From: JACVRW01 sp963734025
GTDB lineage: Bacteria > Actinomycetota > Thermoleophilia > Solirubrobacterales > Thermoleophilaceae
Assembly (NCBI GenBank): GCA_963734025.1
Contig: CAVTFR010000014.1
Location: forward strand, 1 to 64,000
DNA: 64,000 nt
Direction of reading: 5' to 3'
Position numbers and translations under genes: made by a program. The notes beneath the pieces were generated by a model. The model did not search any database. It saw nothing but the letters and a program-made list of their open reading frames with translations, and had not been told where the DNA came from. Positions 33,073 to 42,337 of the stretch are shown piece by piece; positions within the stretch are counted from its first letter, which is position 1; each line of letters starts with the position of its first letter.

Positions 33073-34182
33073 ATGCCGTATGCCGGAGACGACGTTGCAG
33101 AGCTCGAGGCGCGGCAGGAACCGAGGCTCGTCCGGGCCCTGGAGATGGTGGCCCCGGGCACGGCGGTGCGGGAGGGCGTAGACAGCATCGTTCAGGGGAG
33201 GACAGGCGCCCTGATCTGCATCGGGGAGTCTGAAGAGCTTTCGTTTCTGCTCTCGGGCGGGGTGAAGCTCGATGTCGACTACACCCCGGCTCTGCTGTAC
33301 CAGCTTGCGAAGATGGACGGTGGGATCGTGCTCGCGTCGAACGGCACGAAGATCCTCTGGGCGAACGTCCAGCTGATGCCGGACCCGACGATCCTCTCGC
33401 TGGAGACCGGCACGCGCCACCGCACCGCGGAGCGCGTCTCGAAGCAGACCGACGCCCTCGTGATCGCGATCTCCGCGGCTCGCAGCGTCGTCTCGCTGTA
33501 CCTCGACGGCGCCAAGTACATCCTCGAGGACATCCCGGTCGTGCTCGCCAAGGCCAACCAGGCTCTGGCCACGCTCGACAAGTACCGCAGCCGGCTGGAC
33601 CAGGTCTCGACCCGGCTGACCGCCCTCGAGTTCGAGGGCGGCGTGACGCTGCACGATGTCCTGACCGTGCTCCAGCGCGCGGAGCTCGTGACTCGCATGG
33701 CCGTGGAGATCGAGCGCTACATCGTCGAGCTGGGGGCGGAGGGGCGCCTCATCGAGATGCAGCTCGAGGAGACGATGGTCGGCGTCGCCGCCGACAAGTC
33801 GGCGCTCGTTCGCGACTACATCGCCGAGCCCTCGGAGGAGGGCTTCGCCATGGTGCTGGACTCACTGGCCAGACTGCCTCACCAGGACTTGCTCGATTTC
33901 GGCCGACTGGCCGAGCTTCTCGGCTACGACCGAAAGCTGAACACCCTCGATCACCCGGCCTCGCCACGCGGCAACCGCATCCTAGGGCGCATTCCCAGGC
34001 TCCCGAAGATGGTGGTCCAGTCGATCGTGAACGAGTTCACCGGGCTCGACGAGATCCTCGCCGCCTCGGACTCCGAGCTGGAGTCGGTGGAGGGCGTGGG
34101 GGACATGCGTGCGAAGGACATCCGCGAGGGACTTCGCCGCCTGCAGGAGATCAACCTCGTGGACCGTTATCTGCAAACCTGA
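33073..34182 (+). CDS. disA: DNA integrity scanning diadenylate cyclase DisA
   Basis: 369 residues from the ATG at 33073; a TTG three codons earlier is also open. The N-terminal DAC domain carries KMDGGIVLASNGTKILWANV and the RHRTAERVS motif for ATP and c-di-AMP synthesis. The central helical spine is followed by a C-terminal helix-hairpin-helix DNA-binding region (LESVEGVGDMRAKDIREGL). It makes c-di-AMP and scans DNA for branches. carD follows 18 bases later. Confidence 0.95.
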   Translation: MPYAGDDVAELEARQEPRLVRALEMVAPGTAVREGVDSIVQGRTGALICIGESEELSFLLSGGVKLDVDYTPALLYQLAKMDGGIVLASNGTKILWANVQLMPDPTILSLETGTRHRTAERVSKQTDALVIAISAARSVVSLYLDGAKYILEDIPVVLAKANQALATLDKYRSRLDQVSTRLTALEFEGGVTLHDVLTVLQRAELVTRMAVEIERYIVELGAEGRLIEMQLEETMVGVAADKSALVRDYIAEPSEEGFAMVLDSLARLPHQDLLDFGRLAELLGYDRKLNTLDHPASPRGNRILGRIPRLPKMVVQSIVNEFTGLDEILAASDSELESVEGVGDMRAKDIREGLRRLQEINLVDRYLQT

Positions 34183-34200
34183 AGTGGCTCAGGTGCGCGG

Positions 34201-34815
34201 ATGCGCACCGGGTCTGAAGTAGGAGGGAACGTCATCAGCGAAGCATTGTTGGAAGAGGAATTTGTTGTAGAGGACCTCGAGATCGCGCGGCCTCCCGCCG
34301 AGTACGAGATCGGCGACCAGGTCGTGTATCCGCATCATGGGGCGGGCAAGGTCCTGAAGAAGGAGATGAAGGAGGTCCTCGGCGAGAAGCGCGAGTACCT
34401 GACCATCAAGATCCTTCATAACGACATGACTGTGATGGTCCCGTGCTGCAACGCCGACAAGGCGGGTCTACGGCGCGTGATCGGGGAGGAAGACGTACGG
34501 AAGGTCCTGTCGGTCCTCCGCGACGACGTCAGCCAGATGCCCAAGAACTGGAACCGGCGCTTCAAGCACAACCGCGAGAAGATCAAGACCGGGGACGTCT
34601 TCGAGCTCGCAGAGGTGGTGCGCAACCTCGCCATCCGGGAGACCGAGAAGGGTCTTTCGACGGGCGAGAAGCAGATGTACACCCGAGCCAAGAAGATCCT
34701 CGCCTCCGAGCTGATGTACGCGCTCGACATGGAGGAGGACGAGGCGGAGACGCATCTCGAGGAGCTGATCGCCGAGGCGCACGCAAGCCGCAACGGCAGC
34801 GCCGCCACGGCCTAG
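34201..34815 (+). CDS. carD: CarD-family RNA polymerase-binding transcription factor
   Basis: 204 residues. The Tudor-like RNA polymerase beta-interaction domain (YEIGDQVVYPHHGAGKVLK) is followed by the helical DNA-binding domain (NWNRRFKHNREKIKTGDVFE, LSTGEKQMYTRAKKILASEL). It stabilises open complexes at rRNA and other promoters. N-terminus is about 35 residues longer than mycobacterial CarD. The AGGAGGG inside the extension (34221-34227) hints at a shorter form, but no standard start follows it closely. Confidence 0.93.
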   Translation: MRTGSEVGGNVISEALLEEEFVVEDLEIARPPAEYEIGDQVVYPHHGAGKVLKKEMKEVLGEKREYLTIKILHNDMTVMVPCCNADKAGLRRVIGEEDVRKVLSVLRDDVSQMPKNWNRRFKHNREKIKTGDVFELAEVVRNLAIRETEKGLSTGEKQMYTRAKKILASELMYALDMEEDEAETHLEELIAEAHASRNGSAATA

Positions 34816-34844
34816 GGTCACGGCCAGCCAGTTGCCACGGGGGT

Positions 34845-34864
34845 CCGGGGGCGCGAGCCCCCGG
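34845..34864. terminator. 8-bp GC hairpin with GCGA tetraloop after carD
   Basis: CCGGGGGC-GCGA-GCCCCCGG, 30 bases past the carD stop and 12 before ispD. Probably a terminator or attenuator. Shares GCGAGCCCCCGGCTG-Y-CAT with 9701-9719. Confidence 0.6.
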
Positions 34865-34875
34865 CTGCCATAGGT

Positions 34876-35508
34876 TTGGCCGTCGTGGGGATCATTCCCG
34901 CCGGCGGCAGCGGCGAACGCCTTGGTGCCGACCGGCCCAAGGCGTTCGTCGTTTGTGCGGGCCGTCCGCTCCTCGAGTGGAGCCTCGTGGTGCTGCGGGA
35001 GGTATGCGACCGCGTGATCGTCGCTGCGCCCGAGGGCTTCGAGGACGGGCCCGACCGCGTGCCGGGCGGGGACTCGCGCTCCGCCTCGGTTCGCAACGCG
35101 CTGGCGGCGGCGCCCGAGGCGACGGTCGCGGTCGTGCACGACGCGGCGCGGCCGCTCGTCACGCGCGAGCTCGTGGAGCGCTGCGTGGCGGCGCTCGAGC
35201 CGGGCATCGACGGCGCGATCGCCGCCGCCCCGATGACCGACACCGTAAAAGAGGCCGCCGCCGACGGCCGCGTGCTGCGCACGCTCGACCGCCGGGTGCT
35301 GTGGCAGATCCAGACTCCGCAGGTCTTCCGGGCGGAGGTCCTGCGCAGGGCGCTCGACCGCGACGCCGTCGCGCTCGCCGCCGCCACCGACGACGCGGCG
35401 CTCGTGGAGGAGCTCGGCGGGACCGTGCGTGTCGTCGAGGCGCCGCCCGAGAACATCAAGGTCACGCGCGCGTCCGACCTGCGGATCGCCGAGGCCCTCC
35501 TGTGCTGA
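34876..35508 (+). CDS. ispD: 2-C-methyl-D-erythritol 4-phosphate cytidylyltransferase
   Basis: 210 residues from a TTG start. N-terminal nucleotide loop IIPAGGSGERLGADRPKAF, then VVHDAARPLV and the C-terminal ENIKVTRASDLRIAE. It joins CTP to MEP in the non-mevalonate isoprenoid pathway. Slightly short (usual 225-235), missing some N-terminal residues. The next gene starts inside its last codons. Confidence 0.93.
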   Translation: MAVVGIIPAGGSGERLGADRPKAFVVCAGRPLLEWSLVVLREVCDRVIVAAPEGFEDGPDRVPGGDSRSASVRNALAAAPEATVAVVHDAARPLVTRELVERCVAALEPGIDGAIAAAPMTDTVKEAAADGRVLRTLDRRVLWQIQTPQVFRAEVLRRALDRDAVALAAATDDAALVEELGGTVRVVEAPPENIKVTRASDLRIAEALLC

Positions 35509-36341
35509 CCGATTACCACGTGCACCTGCGCCCCGACGAGGACGGCTCGACGGCGGCGCGCTACTTCACCGAGGCGAACATCGGCCGCTACCGCGAGGCG
35601 GCCGAGGAGCGCGGCATCGAGGAGCTCGGCGTGGCCGAGCACATCCATCGCTTCGTGCAGTCGCTCGACGTCTGGACTCATCCCTGGTACCGCCACTGGG
35701 CCCGCGACGACCTCGACGAGTACTGCGACTTCGTCCGCGACTCCGGCCTCAGGCTCGGCATCGAGGCGGACTACCTGCCGGGCCGCGAGGACCGGCTCGC
35801 GACGCTGCTCGACGGCCGTCCGTGGGACTACGTGGTCGGCTCGATCCACTTCCTGTCGGACGCGGCCGTCGACCTGCACGGCGAGCGCGACTGGGAGCGG
35901 TGGGATGTCTGGCGCTCGGCCGATCCCGAGAAGGTGTGGGCGCGCTACTTCGAGACGCTCGGCGAGGCCGCCCGCACCGGGATGTTCGACATCCTCGCCC
36001 ACCCCGACCTCGTCAAGGTCTGGGGGCACGGGGTGCCCGTCCCTGACGGCGACCTGCGCCGCTTCTACGAGCGCGCGATGGACGGCATCGATGATTCGGA
36101 TGTCGCGGTGGAAGTGTCGACCGCGGGGTTGCGGAAACCGGCCGCTGAGATCTACCCCGCGCCGGCCTTCCTCGAGATGTGCCTCGAGGCCGGCCGTCCG
36201 GTCTCGCTGTCGAGCGACGCCCACCTTCCTGAGCAGCTCGGCTACGAGTACGAGCGCGCGCTCGAGCTCCTCGACGATCTCGGCGTGAGCGAGGTCGCGG
36301 TGTTCGAAGGGCGAGAGCGCCGGCTGGAGCCGCTCGGGTGA
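35502..36341 (+). CDS. PHP-domain phosphoesterase, histidinol-phosphatase-like
   Basis: 279 residues from the GTG at 35502, overlapping ispD by 7 bases. Metal-binding motifs of the PHP fold are all present: DYHVHLRPD, LGVAEHIHR, GIEADYLPG, VVGSIHFL, DILAHPDLVKVWG and SLSSDAHLPEQLG. Closest to HisK-type histidinol-phosphate phosphatases. Its place between ispD and ispF is unusual and no other his genes are near, so the physiological substrate is uncertain. ispF overlaps its stop by 4 bases. Confidence 0.85.
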   Translation: MLTDYHVHLRPDEDGSTAARYFTEANIGRYREAAEERGIEELGVAEHIHRFVQSLDVWTHPWYRHWARDDLDEYCDFVRDSGLRLGIEADYLPGREDRLATLLDGRPWDYVVGSIHFLSDAAVDLHGERDWERWDVWRSADPEKVWARYFETLGEAARTGMFDILAHPDLVKVWGHGVPVPDGDLRRFYERAMDGIDDSDVAVEVSTAGLRKPAAEIYPAPAFLEMCLEAGRPVSLSSDAHLPEQLGYEYERALELLDDLGVSEVAVFEGRERRLEPLG

Positions 36342-36826
36342 GCCCGGAGATCCGCACCGGGATCGGCTACGACTCGCACCGATTTGCCGAAGGGCGGCCG
36401 CTGATCCTCGGCGGGGCCGAGATCGAGGGCGCCGTGCGTGGCCTGACGGGCCACTCGGACGCCGACGTCCTCACGCACGCGATCATCGACGCGCTGCTCG
36501 GCGCGGCCACGCTCGGCGACCTCGGCCTCCACTTCCCCGACAGCGACGAGCGCTGGCGCGACGCCGACTCGATCACCCTGCTCGCCGAGGTTTGCCGGTT
36601 GGTGCGCGCCGACGGCTGGTCGATCGCGAGCGTGGACTCGACGGTCGTGTGCGAGACGCCGAAGCTGGGGCCGTGGCGCGATCAGATGCGCACGCGGCTG
36701 GCCGAGGGCGCCGACATCGAACCCGGCGCGGTGAGCGTCAAGTTCACGACGAACGAGGGGATGGGCTTCACCGGCCGCGGCGAGGGCATCGCCGCCATGG
36801 CCGTCGCTACACTCGCCCGCCGATGA
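36338..36826 (+). CDS. ispF: 2-C-methyl-D-erythritol 2,4-cyclodiphosphate synthase
   Basis: 162 residues. Zinc site GIGYDSHRF (Asp and His) and TGHSDADVLTHAIIDALLGA, then LHFPDSDERW and KFTTNEGMGFTGRGEGIAA. Fifth step of the MEP pathway. GTG start overlapping the PHP gene. Its stop overlaps the next start (ATGA). Confidence 0.95.
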   Translation: MSPEIRTGIGYDSHRFAEGRPLILGGAEIEGAVRGLTGHSDADVLTHAIIDALLGAATLGDLGLHFPDSDERWRDADSITLLAEVCRLVRADGWSIASVDSTVVCETPKLGPWRDQMRTRLAEGADIEPGAVSVKFTTNEGMGFTGRGEGIAAMAVATLARR

Positions 36827-37317
36827 ACGCACTCCTTGGCAGCGCGCGCCGCGCACTCGTCCCCGTCGTCCTGCTGACCCTCGCGATCTGCGTCGCTCCC
36901 GCGGCCGCTGCGTCGAAGAAGTTCCGGGTGCACCCCGGCGTCGGCATCGGTCCGGTAAGCGTGGGCGATACGCGCAGCGACCTCGACGATCGGCTCGGCA
37001 GCCCGAGGAAGGAGGGGCCGGTCTGGCAGTACACGGTGCGCGAGCCGGGCCGCAGCGGCATCGTGAAGGTGCTCTTCGACGGCAAGCGCGCGCAGAACGT
37101 GTTCACGGTCGACCCGGCCTTCGTCTACCGAGGGGTGCGCGTGGGAACCGACCGCGACACGGCCGTTTCGACGCTCCGCGACGCCGGCTTCCGGCTGGGC
37201 CGCTGCGGGCCGGCCCGGGCGATGTACCTGCCGGACGAGCTCACGATGTTCGGCCTGTATCGCGGCGAGGTCGAGCACATCTTCGTCGTCCGCGACTCCG
37301 GGAGCTGCGAGAGCTGA
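36823..37317 (+). CDS. Secreted protein of unknown function
   Basis: 164 residues. Signal peptide: positively charged start, hydrophobic core (LVPVVLLTLAICVAPAAA), likely cleavage after AAAAS. Mature part contains two similar segments (GIGPVSVGDTRSDLDDRLG and GVRVGTDRDTAVSTLRDAGF), a repeated beta/helix pattern like the small BamE/SmpA-type outer domains of other bacteria. Two cysteines near the C-terminus may pair. No recognised family. Translationally coupled to ispF. Confidence 0.6.
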   Translation: MNALLGSARRALVPVVLLTLAICVAPAAAASKKFRVHPGVGIGPVSVGDTRSDLDDRLGSPRKEGPVWQYTVREPGRSGIVKVLFDGKRAQNVFTVDPAFVYRGVRVGTDRDTAVSTLRDAGFRLGRCGPARAMYLPDELTMFGLYRGEVEHIFVVRDSGSCES

Positions 37318-37397
37318 CGCGACCTGCGAGAGCAGGACGCCACGAGCTTTGCGACCTCGCCGGGGGTGCCGCTTCGCTCGCGTAGATTCTCCACCCC

Positions 37398-38766
37398 ATG
37401 AACGGGCAGGAGCTTGCATTCGCCGGCGTCGTGCGCCAGGCCGAGCTGATCCGATCCGGTGAGGTCTCCTCGACGGAGCTCACCGAGCTGTACCTGGAGC
37501 GGATCGAGCGGCTCGATCCCGAGCTGAACGCCTTTCGCAGCGTGCTGCGCGAGCGCGCGCTCGCCGACGCCCGGCAGGCGGACGCACGCCGGGCCGCCGG
37601 CGGCGACAACGGGCGGCGGCAGCTCCTCGGCGTCCCGATCGCGGTCAAGGACACGGAGGACATCGCGGGGGAGGTCACGACCTGGGGCACGGCCGCGAAC
37701 GTCACCCCGGCCGCCCGCGACGGAGAGCTGGTGCGCCGCCTGCGCGCCGCCGGCGCCGTGATCCTCGGGAAGACGAACCTGCCCGAGCTGGCGATCATGG
37801 GCGACACCGAGGGGCCCTCGTTCGGGATCACCCGCAACCCCTGGGACACGGACCGAAGCCCGGCCGGCTCGAGCGGCGGCAGCGCCGCCGCGGTCGCGGC
37901 CGGGCTGTGCGCGGCCGCCAGCGCATCGGACGGCGCCGGCTCGATCCGGCTCCCGGCCGCCAACTGCGGCCTCGTCGGGCTCAAGCCCACGCGCGACCTG
38001 ATTCCGCTCGGGCCGCGCACCGAGCACTGGTACGGGCTGAGCGTGGTCGGCTTCGTGACGAGGACGGTCGCCGATACGGCGCTGCTCGTGGGCGTCGGCG
38101 CCGACTCGCCAGGGCTCGCGCGGGCTGCCGACACGGGCACCGGGCCGTCTGCGCATCGCGACCTCGGTCAAGCCCGCGTTGCCGGCGCGGGTGGACTCCG
38201 TGATGCGGCGCGCCGTCGACGAGACCGCCGCGCGCCTGCGCACGCTCGGGCACGACGTGAAGGACGAGGATCCTCCCTACCCGGTCCTGAACCCGGTCAC
38301 GAGCCGATACCTGCGGGGGATCGCGCAGGACGCCGGCCTGGTGGAGCGGCCCGAGCGCCTCCAGCGCCGGACCCGCGGCTTCGCGCGCATCGGGCGCTCG
38401 ATTCCGGGGCCGGTCCTCGACTGGGCGCTGAGGGATAACACGAGCGCGCAGATGGAGCCCTTCTTCGAGCGCCACGACGTGCTGCTCATGCCGCTTACGG
38501 CGCGACCGCCCGTGAAGGCGGGCCAGTGGGAGGGCCGCGGCGCGCTGCGGACGCTGCTCGGGATGGCCTCCGTCTATCCGTTCGCGGCACACTGGAACCT
38601 GACCGGCCACCCGGCGCTCGCGATCCCGGCCGGCACGAGCGACGGTGGGCTGCCGATCGGCCTACAGCTCGTCGGGCGCAAGGACTCGGATGCGACACTG
38701 CTGGCGCTCGCCCAGCAGCTCGAGGCGGAGCTCGGCTGGGCGGAGCGCCGCCCGCACGTCTCGTAG
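37398..38766 (+). CDS. Amidase signature-family hydrolase (one frameshift near 38130-38143)
   Basis: About 455 residues over two frames. First part: PIAVKDTEDIAG (catalytic Lys), AGSSGGSAAAVAAG (first Ser) and SDGAGSIRLPAANCG (catalytic Ser). One extra base then shifts the frame; the other frame continues GRLRIATSVKPALPARVDSV and runs to a normal amidase C-terminus (HPALAIPAGTSDGGLPIGLQ). Family members cleave amides, including GatA-type and indoleacetamide or fatty-amide hydrolases. No gatB/gatC are near and the substrate is unknown. All catalytic parts are intact, so sequence error is a likely cause. Confidence 0.8.
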
Positions 38767-38777
38767 CCTTGGGGCCC

Positions 38778-40142
38778 GTGCGGACCATCCGCCTTCACGA
38801 CACCCTGCGCGGCGCCGTCGTCCCGCTCGAGCCGCGCGAGCCCGGCAGGGTCGGCATCTACGCCTGCGGCCCGACCGTCTACGGCCGCGTGCACGTCGGC
38901 AACGCCCGCCCCTTCGTCGTCTTCGCGCTGCTCAAGCGCTTCCTCGAGCACGAGGGCTACGAAACGCGCTTCGTCGCGAACATCACCGACGTCAACGACA
39001 AGATCTACGACGCCGCCCGCGAGCGCGGCATCGCGAGCGCCGAGCTCGCCCGCGAGATGACCGACGCCTACATCGCGGACACCGACGAGCTCGGGCTGGG
39101 CAGGCCCGACGAAGAGCCGCGCGCCACCGCGACGATCGGCCCGATCGTCGAGCTGATCGAGGACCTGGTCCAGTCCGGACACGCCTACGAGGCGGGCGGT
39201 GACGTCTACTTCCGGGTGGCGAGCTACGACGGCTACGGCAAGCTCTCGAACCGCCCGCTCGAGGAGATGCAGCAGGGTGAGGGCGACGACGCGGCCGAGG
39301 TCAAGGAGGCGCCGCAGGACTTCGCGCTCTGGAAGGCGCGCAAGGACGGCGAGGACACCTTCTGGCCGTCGCCCTGGGGCGAGGGCCGGCCCGGCTGGCA
39401 CATCGAGTGCTCCGCGATGGCCGAGGACATCCTCGGAGTCGACTTCGAGGTGCACGGCGGCGGTTCGGACCTTGTCTTTCCCCACCACGAGAACGAGATC
39501 GCACAGACGGAGGCTGCGCGCGGCAAGCCGCTCGCGCGCGTGTGGATGCACAACGGCATGGTCGAGATGGGTGAGGAGAAGATGGCCAAGTCGGTGGGCA
39601 ACATCCGGCTCCTGCACGGCGCGCTCGAAGAGTTCGGGCGCGAAGCATTTCTGATGTGGCTCGTCGGAGCGCATTACCGCAAGCCGGTCGCATACACCGA
39701 GGAGGCGCTCGCCGACGCGCGCCGCGCCGGCGAGCGGATCCGCGAGCTCGGCCGCCGGCTCGACCCCGATGCCGAGGCGCCGGGCATGGACGAGCACGCC
39801 GAGCGCTTCTTCGACGCGCTCGCGGACGACTTCAACACGCCGCAGGCTCGCGCGGTGCTGTTCGATTGGGTCACCGAGGCGAACCGCCGCATCGACGCCG
39901 GCGAGCCGGTCGGGCCCGGCCGGCTGCCGGAGATGCTGGGGGTGCTCGGGCTCGAGTCGCTGCTCGAGGGAGCCGAGGAGGCGCCCGCCGAGCTCCGCCG
40001 GCTGGCCGAGGAGCGCGACGCGGCCCGCGCGGAGCGCGACTTCGAGCGCGCCGACGCGATCCGCGAGCAGCTCGCCGAGGCGGGCTGGCAGATCCGCGAC
40101 ACGCCCGACGGGGCCAAGCTCGTACCCCTCGGCGCGGTGTGA
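38778..40142 (+). CDS. cysS: Cysteinyl-tRNA synthetase
   Basis: 454 residues from the GTG at 38778. Class I signatures: the HIGH-like motif in YGRVHVGNARPF, zinc ligands CGPTVYG and GWHIECSAM and HGGGSDLVFPHHENE, and the KMSKS-like KMAKSVGN. C-terminal helical bundle ends the protein. It could be MshC-like by family, but length and the full DALR-type C-terminus fit CysS. rlmB overlaps its stop (GTGA), the common cysS-rlmB pair. Confidence 0.95.
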   Translation: MRTIRLHDTLRGAVVPLEPREPGRVGIYACGPTVYGRVHVGNARPFVVFALLKRFLEHEGYETRFVANITDVNDKIYDAARERGIASAELAREMTDAYIADTDELGLGRPDEEPRATATIGPIVELIEDLVQSGHAYEAGGDVYFRVASYDGYGKLSNRPLEEMQQGEGDDAAEVKEAPQDFALWKARKDGEDTFWPSPWGEGRPGWHIECSAMAEDILGVDFEVHGGGSDLVFPHHENEIAQTEAARGKPLARVWMHNGMVEMGEEKMAKSVGNIRLLHGALEEFGREAFLMWLVGAHYRKPVAYTEEALADARRAGERIRELGRRLDPDAEAPGMDEHAERFFDALADDFNTPQARAVLFDWVTEANRRIDAGEPVGPGRLPEMLGVLGLESLLEGAEEAPAELRRLAEERDAARAERDFERADAIREQLAEAGWQIRDTPDGAKLVPLGAV

Positions 40143-40843
40143 TCGTCTACGGGCGCAATCCGGTTCGCGAGGCGATTCGCGGCAAGCGCCGCGTGCAACG
40201 CGTCTACGCGACCGAGCGCGCCGCGCGCGAGGTGCTGCTCGCCGAGGTGGATTCGCGCATCGTGTCCGTCGAGGAGATCGAGGAGCGCGCCGGCTCGCCG
40301 GACCACCAGGGCATATGCGCGGAGGCCGAGGCCTATCCCTACGCCGACCCGGACGCACTGCTCGACGCTGAGGATGCCCTCGTCCTGGCCCTCGACGAGG
40401 TCCAGGATCCGCAGAACCTCGGCGCCGTCTGCCGCGTGGCCGAGTCGGCGGGCTGCGCGGGGGTCGTGCTGCCCGAGCGGCGCTCGGCCGAGATCACGCC
40501 GGCCGTCTGCAAGGCTTCGGCGGGCGCCGTCGAGCACCTGGACGTGGCGCGCGTGCGCAACCTGGCGGACTGGCTCGGCAGCGCGAAGGAGCGCGAGGCC
40601 TGGGTGTACGGCGCGGCCGCGGACGCGCGCGTTCCCTATCACCGCCCCGACTACCGCGGCCGGGTCGTGCTCGTCCTCGGCTCCGAGGGGCGGGGTCTGC
40701 GCCCGCGCGTGGAGGCGTCGTGCGACGAGCTCATCCACCTGCCGCACTCTGGCCGCGTCGGCTCGCTCAACGTCTCGACGGCCGCCTCCGCGCTCGTGTA
40801 CGGAATCTTGCACTTCCGCAAGGGTCTTGACAGGGCTCCATAA
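40139..40843 (+). CDS. rlmB: 23S rRNA 2'-O-methyltransferase RlmB (SpoU family)
   Basis: 234 residues from the GTG at 40139. N-terminal substrate-binding domain (YGRNPVREAIRGKRRVQRVY) and SPOUT domain with all three motifs: DEVQDPQNLGAVCRVAESAG, LGSEGRGLRP and SGRVGSLNVSTAASALVY. It methylates G2251-type ribose in 23S rRNA. A little shorter than the usual 245-250. Confidence 0.93.
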   Translation: MIVYGRNPVREAIRGKRRVQRVYATERAAREVLLAEVDSRIVSVEEIEERAGSPDHQGICAEAEAYPYADPDALLDAEDALVLALDEVQDPQNLGAVCRVAESAGCAGVVLPERRSAEITPAVCKASAGAVEHLDVARVRNLADWLGSAKEREAWVYGAAADARVPYHRPDYRGRVVLVLGSEGRGLRPRVEASCDELIHLPHSGRVGSLNVSTAASALVYGILHFRKGLDRAP

Positions 40844-40870
40844 CAAGGCAATACTGGCGCGCAGATCAGG

Positions 40871-40900
40871 CTGAAGTCGAGCTTTAGACCTCGCCTTCAG
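40871..40900 (+). terminator. Long hairpin between rlmB and sigH
   Basis: CTGAAG-T-CGAG, 8-base loop, CTCG-C-CTTCAG: an 11-bp stem with one mismatch. It lies 28 bases after rlmB and 75 before sigH. Either the rlmB terminator or a leader structure of sigH. Confidence 0.45.
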
Positions 40901-40974
40901 AAGAAACCTGACGCCAGGGGAGGTAGTGCGTCACGAGCTTCAAGGGCCTTTGCCGGCCCGAAGAGGAGCTTTCG

Positions 40975-41643
40975 ATGGCCGCTTCCGTGACCTCCCGCCC
41001 GGCGGGTTTCAAGTCTCAATCTCAGGTCGAGCTAGACGATCACTACCTGATCGCGCTCGCCAAGCAGGGCAAGAAGGACGCCTACGACCGGATCGTCAAG
41101 CGCTATTACGGCTTCGTCCGGCTCAAGGCCTCCTCGTACTTCCTGATCGGCGGCGACGCCGACGACCTCATCCAGGAGGGCCTCGTCGGGCTCTACAAGG
41201 CGGTGCGCGACTACCGCACCGATCGCGAGTCGAGCTTCAGGAACTTCGCCGAGCTCTGCATAACCCGCCAGATCATCACCGCGGTCAAGACTTCCACGCG
41301 CAACAAGCACACGCCGCTCAACGAGTACGTCTCCTTCTCGCAGACGCCGGCTGCGGGCGGCGGCGACGGCGACCCGACGCTCGACGAGCTGCTGCCCGGG
41401 CCGAGCGCGCACGATCCGGTCAACCAGGTCATCTCCACCGAGGAGCTCCACTGCCTGGTTGCCTGCCTGTCGAGCGTCCTCTCCGACCTCGAGAGCTCCG
41501 TGCTCTCCCTGTATCTGGACGGCCACAGCTACGAGGCGATCGCCGCCCGGCTCGAGTGCGACACCAAGACGGTCGACAATGCGCTGCAGCGCGTGAAGCG
41601 CAAGGTGGGCGCGCATCTGAGCTCGCGCCAGGTGCTGCTGTAG
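40975..41643 (+). CDS. sigH: Sigma factor of the SigH/Spo0H type
   Basis: 222 residues. Region 2 is clear (YYGFVRLKASSYFLIGGDAD then DLIQEGLVGLYKAVRDY), there is a variable middle, and region 4.2 is SYEAIAARLECDTKTVDNAL followed by QRVKRKV. This is the Spo0H-like group that follows cysS-rlmB in Firmicutes and some deep actinobacteria, not an ECF factor. GAGGAG lies 12 bases before the ATG. Regulon unknown; no anti-sigma gene follows. Confidence 0.88.
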   Translation: MAASVTSRPAGFKSQSQVELDDHYLIALAKQGKKDAYDRIVKRYYGFVRLKASSYFLIGGDADDLIQEGLVGLYKAVRDYRTDRESSFRNFAELCITRQIITAVKTSTRNKHTPLNEYVSFSQTPAAGGGDGDPTLDELLPGPSAHDPVNQVISTEELHCLVACLSSVLSDLESSVLSLYLDGHSYEAIAARLECDTKTVDNALQRVKRKVGAHLSSRQVLL

Positions 41644-41647
41644 GAGG

Positions 41648-41721
41648 AGCCGGAGGCGGGATTCGAACCCGCGACCTACCGCTTACAAGGCGGTTGCTCT
41701 GGCCAACTGAGCTACTCCGGC
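41648..41721 (-). tRNA. tRNA-Thr (anticodon TGT)
   Basis: Reads GCCGGAG at the acceptor 5' end (41715-41721) pairing with CTCCGGC at 41649-41655, D-arm AGCTCAGTTGG, anticodon loop CTTGTAA, TpsiC-arm GGTTCGAATCC, discriminator U. 74 nt; CCA is not encoded. It lies on the opposite strand, tail to tail with sigH. Confidence 0.95.
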
Positions 41722-41740
41722 GAGCGGTCTGCTGGCGAGT

Positions 41741-42271
41741 CTAGGACTCGGCGGCGCCGACGGCGGCGTGCTCGAGGTTCCCATGGCCGTTCGACGAGGC
41801 GGGCACCTGCTCGAGTGGCTCGAACTCCGCGATGTCGTTGAGACGGCGCTCGATCTCGGCGAGCGTCACGCCGAACAGCAGGTGGCGCCAGGTGGACTGG
41901 GCGAACGCGCGCGGGTTGCCGGTGAGCGGCTCGAGCTCGTCGCGAGCCGGGTGCAGACGGTCGACCACGCGCCCCAGCGGCCACAGCGCCAGGTGCTCCG
42001 CGAGCGCGGCGGCCGCGCCCGTGACGAGTGGCGGCGCCGGCACGACCGGGCGCACGAGCGCGTAGACGGCACCGAAGATCGCGCCGTTCGCAACGTGCAT
42101 CGCCAGCCCGGCAGGGACGGACGCCGGCCCGCGGGCAACGAGCTTGCCGAGCAGCTCGACGTCGTCGTAGCCCGAGCCGAACACCCGCTTGTCGAGGGGC
42201 TGCTGCGCCGCCCAGAGCGCCGCTGCCGCCGCGCCGGCCATGGCGCCGTTTAGCGGTCGTCGCAACTCCAT
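41741..42271 (-). CDS. Hypothetical membrane-associated protein
   Basis: 176 residues from the ATG at 42271. A hydrophobic glycine/alanine-rich start (LNGAMAGAAAAALWAAQQPL) then two or three more weak helices (GAIFGAVYALVRPVV, LVTGAAAALAEHLALWPLG) and a polar tail. It resembles small membrane proteins of the YagU/DUF1440 kind, but I cannot assign it. Single gene, divergent from plsC. Confidence 0.55.
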   Translation of the reverse strand: MELRRPLNGAMAGAAAAALWAAQQPLDKRVFGSGYDDVELLGKLVARGPASVPAGLAMHVANGAIFGAVYALVRPVVPAPPLVTGAAAALAEHLALWPLGRVVDRLHPARDELEPLTGNPRAFAQSTWRHLLFGVTLAEIERRLNDIAEFEPLEQVPASSNGHGNLEHAAVGAAES

Positions 42272-42337
42272 CGTCTGGCCAGCGTAACGACCCATCCGGC
42301 GGCGGGTAGGGTCATCGATGTCCGAGGAGGAGGGAAG

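Noticed and set aside
40926..41744. Frame running through sigH and the tRNA, ending with GGGIRTRDLPLTRRLLW
   Set aside because: This ending is the well-known false translation of a tRNA gene; sigH in the other frame is real.
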